IMG/VR virus record: IMGVR_UViG_3300005939_000047
Location: 1-24,942 of that record
Length of the DNA stretch: 24,942 nucleotides
From: a virus
Strand: one strand, 5' to 3'
Positions 17,415 through 24,942 of this stretch are shown here, in pieces; position 1 is the first letter of the stretch, and every line of letters begins with the position of its first letter. The position numbers were made by a program, and so were the translations under genes. The notes under the pieces are model-generated. The model saw nothing but the letters and a program-made list of their open reading frames with translations, ran no database searches and was not told where the DNA came from.

Positions 17415-18260
17415 ATGTTCTGAAACCTACTATATGTAAATTGAGTTTATTGAGAAAATCACGTGTTTAATGCACTGTGATTTGATTTTGATGATTTATA
17501 TTATAATCTATTTTGATCTTATAGTTGGATAAAAATTACAAATATGCCTGATATTTGGAGTTTAGATCAATTAGATTATAGAAAATTTGATATTGCCGTA
17601 CAACCTGGAATGTGAGAAAGCGAGTACAATATTAAATCTAAAAAAATTACTGTAAATTGTAGCATACACGCAGACTCAGAATCTGATTTACAAGATAAAA
17701 TTACAATTATGAAAGCTGATTTGGCAATGTATGATGAAGCCAAAAAATCTTTATATCTTAAATTAAAAAATTGAGTAGTAGTGCAAGCGCCAGCTAAACC
17801 TATTAGATGTTACATACCTAGAGAACAATGGACGATAGGCGTTGTATTAAAAGTTGTTGTAGTTTTTGAAATTATAAATCCTTTTTTATTGACTGTAGAC
17901 AGGACGTGATACAGTTATCCTAATATTACGACTTTGGTAAATGATGATATATTGTTGACCGAATCAGAAGATTTAAGTAATCCAAAAATTATTATAGTTT
18001 TTAATTCTGCGACAGCAGTTACTGAATTAGTAGTTTCGATATGAAATAAATCTATTACAATAAACGAAGCGATAAGTCCCCTAGATATAATAGTGATTGA
18101 TCCTACGGAATATCAAGTATCTATAAATGATATTTCCGATGGGATTGATCGAGACTGAATATTCCCTGTTTTATTTCCTGGAACAAATCTATTTACTGTT
18201 CAGCCGAACGGTACTTATGACTTTAGCGCCTTTATATCATTTTCTAACTCTTATGTATAA
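17415..18260 (+). CDS. Dit-like distal tail protein
   Basis: The 281 aa protein follows the tape measure, where siphoviruses place the distal tail protein that joins tube and baseplate. The N-terminal half is consistent: an early NALGFDFDDLYY stretch, DQLDYRKFDIAVQPGMGE, then KKITVNCSIHADSESDLQDK and IMKADLAMYDEAKKSLYLKL, with beta strands and one helix as in Dit ring domains. The second half is beta-rich (FEIINPFLLTVDRTGYSY). The family match is by layout; the next gene starts within its last eight bases. Confidence 0.65.
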
Positions 18261-19350
18261 TATAAAAATATATGGGAGACCTTGAATAAATCTATATAAA
18301 GTTTTATCTCCCAAAAAAATTGAAAGTAATTATGCTTTTAGTGAAACAGTGGACTTTGGGCAACAAGAATTCACATTTAGTTATTATTGAGGTAGATTTG
18401 TTGAAAATTCTATTGAATGAACGGTCGATTTATTCAAAAATAGGAATATAGTAGAAGTTTATCAAGACTGAATATTGATATATACTTGATGGGTTGTATC
18501 TATAATAGAAAAAGAAGATAAAAAATGATATAGGTTTGATATAAAAATATCTTGATTAGCAAGTTTATTGTCAAAGGTTGTATATAGTGGATCATTATCA
18601 ATTACAAATCCAACTACTGCAATCCTACAATGTATAAGTGAAGTAAATACAAAGCTTGGGTTGAATATAGATGTTACGAAAGTGCAAACATATACTAACC
18701 CGTATAATTGGAAGATAAAAAATGCTAGAAATTGTGTTGATGTATTGAGTCAGGCAATGGAGAAAACAAAAGATCGATACTTCTTTATAAACGAACAAAG
18801 GGAGGCAATATTTCAACCATATACATCTTGAGCTAGTGAGGAACTAATATTTTGAGAAGAAGTCTCAGCAATATCTGTCGAAACAGATACAACATTATTG
18901 ATAAATAAGGTATATATAAAATGGAGATTTACTACAAGAACTGAAATCAGGGCAGAAGATCCAGACAATCCATGAAGTTTTATAAATGTATGGGTTGATG
19001 ATATACTTATTTGAGATGTTATAGTTGAAGACGCAGTATCGATAGCAGCAAATTGATTATTAGAAACTGAGATATATTTGGAGCAGGAAGTAGATTCTAA
19101 CTCAGCAGCCACAGAATATTGAGAAGATTATTTAAGTAAACAAACAATTCAGGAATTTAATTTAATTAGATTAGAAAAACCAAAACAATGGGAATGATTA
19201 CATCCAGGAGATAATATAACAGTTAGGAATTCAGAAATATTAATTAGAAATGATATAATTAAAAAAATAGTTTATGATAAAGATGGTGCAGTTATTGAGA
19301 CAAAAGATTATGAAAGTTTGGAACAATTTTTAGAAACTAACACAGCATAA
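18253..19350 (+). CDS. Gp37-like / Tal-like baseplate protein
   Basis: The 365 aa protein resembles siphovirus Gp37-like proteins that form the tail tip with Dit: the opening MYNIKIYGRPGINLYKVLSP is followed by DFGQQEFTFSYYGGRF, DLFKNRNIVEVYQDGILIYT and GWVVSIIEKEDKKGYRFDI, the pattern of the gp27/Tal N-terminal barrels. The centre contains YFFINEQREAIFQPYTSGAS, and the end EGLHPGDNITVRNSEILIRN. ATG at 18253 is needed: no other start precedes LSPKKIESNYAF. Both ends overlap neighbouring genes (ATGTATAA at the start, TAATG at the end), so translation is probably coupled. Confidence 0.65.
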
Positions 19351-20969
19351 TGGGAATATACTACAAATTAAAAGACGATTCACAGGCAACTATTGACGCT
19401 CCAGTTAGTGCAGGAGATACAATAATTGTATTAGGTGCTTGACAGGGTGCAAATTTACCTGATCTTGATCCAGGAGAAACATCAAAAATTGCATTATGAC
19501 AACTTGTTTCATCTCCAACAGTATTAAATGTATTTCAAAAATTTGAGGTTGTTTTAATGACAAATAAATCGTGAGATGTTATAACTGTTACTAGAGCGCA
19601 AGACGGTACTATAGCACAATCATTTCTAGTATGAGATATTGTCGGATGTTTTGTTTTGGCTTCACATCTTACACAAATGCAAACTATAATAGATGCAAAA
19701 TTGGATCTAGCTGATTATATATCTTGAGACAAAATTTATTGAAGCTCTACAACTTGAACTGATGCCTACGCAATTACATTGTCGGATGTTTCAGCTCTAA
19801 CAGATTGAATGAGAGTATTCTTTGATGTTGACACTGCAAACACTGCAGCAGCGACTCTTGATGTTTCATCTCTAGGTGCAAAAGATCTTACAATATTTGG
19901 TTGAGATGCTTTACAAACTTGATATATAAGTGCCTGACAAATAGTTGAAGCGACACGAGACGCAGCAAATGATTATTGGGAAGTTATATCTGTAGTTGAT
20001 AATAGTGATGTAATTATAACATCTAAATTTACAGAAAATGTGACATTATGAGAAACCATAACAGCTGGAGATCAGTTGGGATCAATTTATATAGATGATT
20101 CAGATTGAAAAGCATATAATACAGATTCAAACACTGCATCAAAAAATAGATGTGATTGAATAGTAATTCAAAGTTGAGTATTGGACGATGTCGTTCCTAT
20201 GATTAAATGATGAGATTTAGACCAATCAGCAGTTACAGAATGAGAATATTTCTATCTTATGAAAGCTCAAAGTTTACCTGAACAGATCCAAAGTTGATAT
20301 GTATTTACTGAAAAAATTAGTATATCTTGAATATCTTGAACACCTACACAATTCTCTTTTGATCTTAAATGTGATAATGCTATTGGTACAGTACAAGCAG
20401 AGGCGATGGTAAAAATAAATTGAGTACAAGAGGGTAGTACACAAGTAAATGTTACAACATCCTATGTTGCAAAAACAATCACATATACAACACCTATAAT
20501 TGAAACCGATATAATAACAGTTGAAATCAGATTGAATACTGGAGCAACTTATGCTTATATTAAAAATTTTGTTATCGAATGAATAGATACAGACTGAAGA
20601 TATTGAATTTCTGCAAATAGAAATCCTTGAGATACTCCTGTATTGGTTGGAAAATCAACAAAAACTACACAAATAAATATGCTAATAGATGAGCAAAATT
20701 TCGTTGATGCGTACAAAGTACAAGAGCCACATACACTACTTGATAACACTGTTTATCAAGCTGAAACAGACTGATTTGTTGTTGCATATATTACCTGATC
20801 TTGATCTTTAAAAGGATATATGGACGCAATAGATGCTACGACTCAAATAACTGCGTTTAGTTGAACAGAATGAACAGCAGTATTTCCAGTGACTAAATGA
20901 CACTATTATAAAGTAGTTCAAGGATCGGCGTCACTAACTGGAGCAAGGTTTTATCCATTATCTACGTAA
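19350..20969 (+). CDS. Tail fibre / receptor-binding protein
   Basis: The 539 aa protein looks like a tail fibre. The middle segment TLSDVSALTDGMRVFFDVD, TANTAAATLDVSSLGAKDLT and IFGGDALQTGYISAGQIVEA is the usual phage fibre repeat with glycine turns, and residues 300-470 form a likely carbohydrate-binding-like beta region (SGTPTQFSFDLKCDNAIG). It begins MGIYYKLKDDSQATIDAPVS. Its ATG overlaps the previous stop. Most Gly are UGA. It may bind the surface of the small host; the target is unknown. Confidence 0.65.
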
Positions 20970-20971
20970 CT

Positions 20972-21340
20972 ATGAAACACTTTTTTAAATGACCTTTAGA
21001 TAATTTAATTTATATAGGTAAATCAAAATATAATTTGCCACATACTTTTTCTATAGATGTCATATCAGATAAAGATTATAAAAAAATAAAAGATTGACAC
21101 ACTATAACTGTCGAAAAAAATAGTTTGCTTATTATAGATGATAATGATGTAACAAAAGAAGAAAAGAAATTGAAATGTAGAGAATTGATTTTGGAAAAAT
21201 ATAAACTCCACGATCAAACAAATATTTTAATGGATTGATCTGATACACAGAAAAAAGAAATGAAAATATATATCTCATCATTATTAATGGAATATAGATC
21301 AAATTGAAAAGATGCAAATTTTAGTAAAATAACCTTATAA
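20972..21340 (+). CDS. Hypothetical 122 aa tail-region protein
   Basis: A 122-residue protein directly after the fibre gene, two bases after its stop. The first half is strand-rich (GPLDNLIYIGKSKYNLPHTF, then TITVEKNSLLIIDDND) and the second half helical and charged (VTKEEKKLKCRELILEKYKL, KKEMKIYISSLLMEYRS). Five UGA-Gly codons occur. Small proteins in this position often help fibre assembly, but nothing here proves it. One base separates its stop from the next ATG. Confidence 0.6.
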
Positions 21341-21341
21341 T

Positions 21342-21692
21342 ATGACTGATAGATACAATGAATTTGCACCTGCTGCAAATAAAGTCCTAAATGAGGACGG
21401 TACAATAACACTTTTAGATTGAACCCTAGTAGATATGACAACAGCAACAGAAAAGTATAAAGAGATGTCGCCGATGGCAAACAAATTTTTGAATCCGGAT
21501 GGATCTATTGTGACAAGTCCTCGATGAAGTTGAGCTATGCCACCACTTACAGGAACTTGAAGCCCTGAATGAGTCGCAACCAGTAGAATGGCTTGAGATT
21601 TCTATGTTGATACAGTTTCGGAGATTACATATACAAACCCTAATGCAAGTTGAATGATTTGACGAGAAATAGTCCAAACAGCTCCAGCTTAA
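21342..21692 (+). CDS. Hypothetical 116 aa protein with internal repeat
   Basis: A 116-residue protein with a repeated motif: AANKVLNEDGTITLLDGT near the start and MANKFLNPDGSIVTSP about 40 residues later. The second part is rich in Gly, Pro and Ser (SGAMPPLTGTGSPEG). This layout suggests a small structural or fibre-tip protein. No signal peptide. Unknown family; placed between tail fibre and adhesin genes. Confidence 0.6.
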
Positions 21693-21716
21693 TTTTATTT
21701 TTTTGCTACAACTAAA

Positions 21717-23447
21717 ATGTTTAAAAGATTTAAAAACACAATATTAATATTATCATCAATATTATTAATATGAAGTGCGTTTGCTTTGCCAAAATGGACG
21801 TCTCTTTGGAAAGCACAAGATGCAATCGCTTTGCCAGTTACTCAGATAATTTCTTGATGAACTCAAAGCGGAAGCTACGTAATTTGATGAGATGTGATCG
21901 CTAATTTATGAGATAATTCCAGTGGTCGGGTTATTATAGATAATCTATATAATTCTAATTGAATTTCCTATAGCACTGGTTGATGAGGAGTTTCTTCAAC
22001 TGGTTATTGGTATCTTGATTGAAGCGCTGAAAATTATTTAAGCACAACTTGAATCGGAAACTATGCTCTAGCAAATGCCAGCAAATGATTTGCGGTCGGT
22101 ACTCTTTGATCTCATTTAAATCAAGCCTCAAACCAAACTTGGTTATCTTTTGGTTATGATAATTGAATGAGAGAAAATATAACTGAATCAGTATTTGTTT
22201 GAATAGGTGTCGATTGACACGCAAATACAATGAATCAAGTATTAGTTGGTAAATGATTATATCACGATACAACTAACGCAGTTGTATATTGAATATATAA
22301 CGAAGACGATACATCAAATCTAATAGTAATTTGAAATGGTGCGTCTGATGGTGCTAGAAATAATGCAATAGAAATAGAAGTTGGATCTAGCTGATTATGG
22401 CTACCATACCTATTAAATTATTCTTTGATATGAACGGACGGCGCTGGTAGATTAATAGAAGCTACTGAAACAGATCCAGTTTGGACTGCTGTTAGTGGGA
22501 ATTATTTACCACGAACTTCTGTAACTACTGGTATTGTTTACCCTTGAAGTGATGTCCTAATACCTAGTTCATCTTCAATATTTACTTACCTAGATACAAT
22601 AGCAAATGATTTAGGTAGTGTAATTACTACTTGAGCTTATATATTAAGTTGAGAAACGGCAGTAGTTGCTTGTACTTCTTGACAAAAACAGGTAGCAATA
22701 ATTTGATGAGATTTAGCTTTACAGACTTGTGTTTGAACTGGTTGGACAGCAGAAAGCTGATTTGGTTGAGCGTTCTTAACTACAAGTAATGTGACTTCAA
22801 ATAGTCCTTGAACTTTAGCAACAGATGACTTTGTATTTGGTAGTACTTGATTAAGTGATACTTGACCTGATTGAGATAAGAGAATGCAATTTGATAAGTC
22901 TTTATGATTTTTCTGAGCAGGAGTTGCACAAAGTACACAATGGGACACTAGATGAAACTCAGCAACAGTATTTTGAACAAATAATGAAGCACAAGCTACA
23001 AATAGTTTTGCAATATGAAGTGCCTGTAAATCGGCAGGAAATCAAGCGTTTGTTTGATGAGTAAGTGCTTGGAATTATGGTGTTGCGTCTTTAGCTTATT
23101 GAAGTCTTTTTAGAGCATCAAATAAAAATTCAATATCTGTTTGATATGGTTCGGCAGTGACTGATACAGCAGGAACAGCAGTAAGATTGGAAGCTGATAG
23201 TGACCAAGATAATAGTAAAAAACCCGCAATCTTTATTAGAACAGGAGTAGCACCTAGTACAACTACAGATAGAATGTATAATGTAGGTTGAGATTTAATG
23301 TGGAATTGAGAAGAAGTGATTACACAAATATATACAAATCCAACCACACCTTGATTAGATTTCCAATTTGCTTTTAGTTGATGACTTATGGAAGCACAAT
23401 ATTATACAGGTTGAGCTTGGACTACATCAACAATATTTACACCTTAA
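21717..23447 (+). CDS. Secreted YadA-like adhesin or surface protein
   Basis: A 576 aa protein that opens with a good signal peptide (MFKRFKNTILILSSILLIGS, then AFA just before a likely cleavage near residue 24). The body is beta-rich and full of Gly, Ser, Thr and Asn. Short segments follow the YadA/trimeric adhesin head pattern: GNYALANASKGFAVGTLG, NSFAIGSACKSAGNQAFVGG, ISVGYGSAVTDTAGTA. In the phage tail-fibre block this may be a fibre, but a signal peptide implies export from the host, so it may be a surface protein made during infection or lysogeny. Head-like repeats moderate, signal peptide clear. Many UGA-Gly codons. Confidence 0.6.
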
Positions 23448-23471
23448 ATAATTTTATAACTAAATACAACT

Positions 23472-23717
23472 ATGCAAACAATCAAGAAACACTCTTTTAA
23501 GATAGCTGTTTGAACTGTAATAACTGTTGTATTGGCAGTGGTAGTTTTTGGTATAAGAGCTTGAGTATTTATGTCTGATGTAGCACAAAACACAGATAAC
23601 ATAGAAAAGAATACTGTAAAGATTGATAAGGTATTAGACAAGATTTGAATAATGAATGAATTGGTTGTAGAAACTTCTACTAATGTTAAACGATTAGTAC
23701 AAGAAGAAATGAAATAG
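23472..23717 (+). CDS. Holin-like membrane protein
   Basis: An 81 aa protein with a basic start (MQTIKKHSFK), one transmembrane span at about residues 10-31 (IAVGTVITVVLAVVVFGIRA) and a helical, coiled-coil-like remainder (DNIEKNTVKIDKVLDKIGIM). Size and layout fit single-span phage holins or membrane-anchored accessory proteins. It lies among secreted proteins at the end of the late operon, where lysis genes usually lie, but no endolysin accompanies it here, so the role is an inference. Confidence 0.5.
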
Positions 23718-23742
23718 ATTTTATAAATTAAAATAATTTATT

Positions 23743-24726
23743 ATGTTTAAAAAGATTTTATATAGTTTGGTATGACTGTTGTTAGTGTGATGATTGTTTT
23801 GATTTGCAAATGCACAGTTAGTAGCTTCATCTCAAACAGTAGATGAAGAATTATCTATTGGTTGAAGTCCTTTGGCTATTGATTTTGATGATGATTGAGA
23901 TAGATTATATATATTAGATACAAATAATGATTTATATCTTTGGGATTGTACTGGTGCTTATGATGTGTCTACTTGTACTAAATCAGCTACAACTATTGAT
24001 ATATGATTACAAGATTCAACACCAAAGGACATAAAATTTTGAAATAGTTGAAATAATTTTTATGTTCCTTGAAATGCAACAAATACTATAATGCAATATA
24101 ATTGTACTGGTGCATATGATTTAACAACTTGTACTTATAGTCAGTCTTCTGCTCCAGGTAGTGAAACAGATGTGACTTGAATTAGTTTTAAATCAGGTTG
24201 AACTATATTATATTATGTTTGAACTACTGATTGGATTAGAAAAGCAACTTGTACTACTGGGCGAGATATTTCTAGTTGTTCTTATGTTGCTTGAAAAGAT
24301 TTAGATGATTGGGGAGTGTATTTTCAATCAATATATGTTGATGATACTGAAACAGACGCTTATATTTATGATAGCTCTTGAATTTTGTTTTGGTTTAAAA
24401 TGTGAACACCTTGAGATGCTAGTACAACAGTCCCACACAATTCGACAAGTATGAAAACTCAAAAGGTAGTAACATTTTGAAATACCTATCAAACAGACTT
24501 TATAAATTGAACAATATATTTTTGAGTATGAGGTTATTTATTGCAAATGGAAGATGCTTTTAATCTTAGTCCAACTATCACAGTAAACTACAATGCTACT
24601 TCTACAGGAGTAGTATGTGATTGAGTAAATGAAATAACAGTACCTTGAAATATAAAAGAAGTAAGTGTAGTATGAACTATGTATAGTTTCATAGTACAAA
24701 CATTTAGAACATTATTTAGACTTTAA
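23743..24726 (+). CDS. Secreted protein with paired-Cys repeats
   Basis: The 327 aa protein starts with a signal peptide (MFKKILYSLVGLLLVGGLFG, then FANA). The first half contains three repeats built on C-x8-C: C69/C78 (WDCTGAYDVSTC), C121/C130 (YNCTGAYDLTTC) and C170/C179 (ATCTTGRDISSC), about 50 residues apart, each followed by strand-forming sequence. The spacing resembles beta-propeller blades, with probable disulfides after export. The end has no second membrane span (SVVGTMYSFIVQTF is only mildly hydrophobic). Function unknown; export suggests action outside the host cell or in the envelope. Confidence 0.65.
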
Positions 24727-24750
24727 TTAATTAAGAATATTATTAAGATA

Positions 24751-24942
24751 ATGGAAATACGAGAACCGAACTTTGTTAAAGAAATAGTTGATTGAGGATT
24801 AAGAAAAAATCAGAAGATAGAATTGTTAGAAAAGGTACAGGAAGAACTGACAGAATTATTTGAAGCAGATATACTTGATGAAGCCTTATACAACAAGGCA
24901 TATAATAATTGTTATGAGTGAGCGAAGAAATTATTAAAATAA
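24751..24942 (+). CDS. Hypothetical 63 aa acidic helical protein
   Basis: A 63-residue protein rich in Glu and Lys (KIELLEKVQEELTELFEADI) with two UGA-Gly codons, probably an antiparallel helical hairpin. Its TAA is the last codon of the window, so whether it belongs to a longer operon cannot be seen. No family recognised. Confidence 0.6.

Noticed and set aside
296-24942. Code 4 (UGA as Trp)
   Set aside because: UGA sits at invariant Gly positions in Walker A, CxxCG and HEGTR motifs, while TGG serves as Trp.

Overview
The window looks like most or all of a roughly 25 kb tailed-phage (siphovirus) genome or prophage from a host that reads UGA as glycine (genetic code 25, known from Absconditabacteria/SR1 and Gracilibacteria). 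Read with the standard code, nearly every long gene breaks into pieces. Read with UGA as Gly, about 30 continuous, mostly abutting genes appear, and UGA falls exactly where family motifs need Gly: the terminase Walker A, both CxxCG knuckles and the GIDLG motif of TnpB, and the HEGTR motif of the gp10-like tail protein. TGG is used separately for Trp, and stops are TAA (most) and TAG. Base composition is AT-rich. All gene coordinates below assume code 25.

Left arm (1-5077). A minus-strand small-terminase/gp3-like gene (296-925) lies beside a strongly G-rich minus-strand tract at the window edge. A divergent cluster of four micro-genes (1189-1710, 21-40 aa) follows and ends in a strong hairpin. 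Next come a TnpB (IS200/IS605-type) element on the minus strand (tnpB 1920-3002, intact RuvC and zinc-finger residues, no TnpA), a broken KilA-N gene caught between element ends (3088-3306), a solo right-end-like sequence (3302-3406), and a three-gene minus-strand operon headed by a DUF6291-like phage protein (4646 down to 3407) with an attenuator-like hairpin just upstream. About 360 bp without a gene then carries a good promoter candidate (4999-5027) for the rightward operon.

Right arm (5078-24942, all plus strand). RusA resolvase, a lysine-rich membrane protein, small and large terminase, a 78 aa unknown, tail tube, HK97 prohead protease, major capsid protein and a terminator; then connector, head closure, gp10-like and tail completion proteins, a portal-MuF fusion, tail assembly chaperone with a -1 frameshift extension, tape measure (502 aa), Dit-like distal tail protein, a Gp37-like baseplate protein, a tail fibre, two small unknowns, a signal-peptide-bearing YadA-like adhesin, a holin-like protein, a secreted repeat protein with paired cysteines, and a 63 aa protein whose stop codon ends the window. 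The order is unusual: the tail tube precedes the protease and capsid, and the portal sits after the tail completion gene.

Head, neck and tail modules together make a complete siphovirus virion. The secreted, disulfide-rich and adhesin-like proteins at the end probably meet the surface of the host or of the host's own partner cell. I see no integrase, endolysin, DNA polymerase, helicase or tRNA gene. Function assignments rest on motif reading by eye; no database search was possible.
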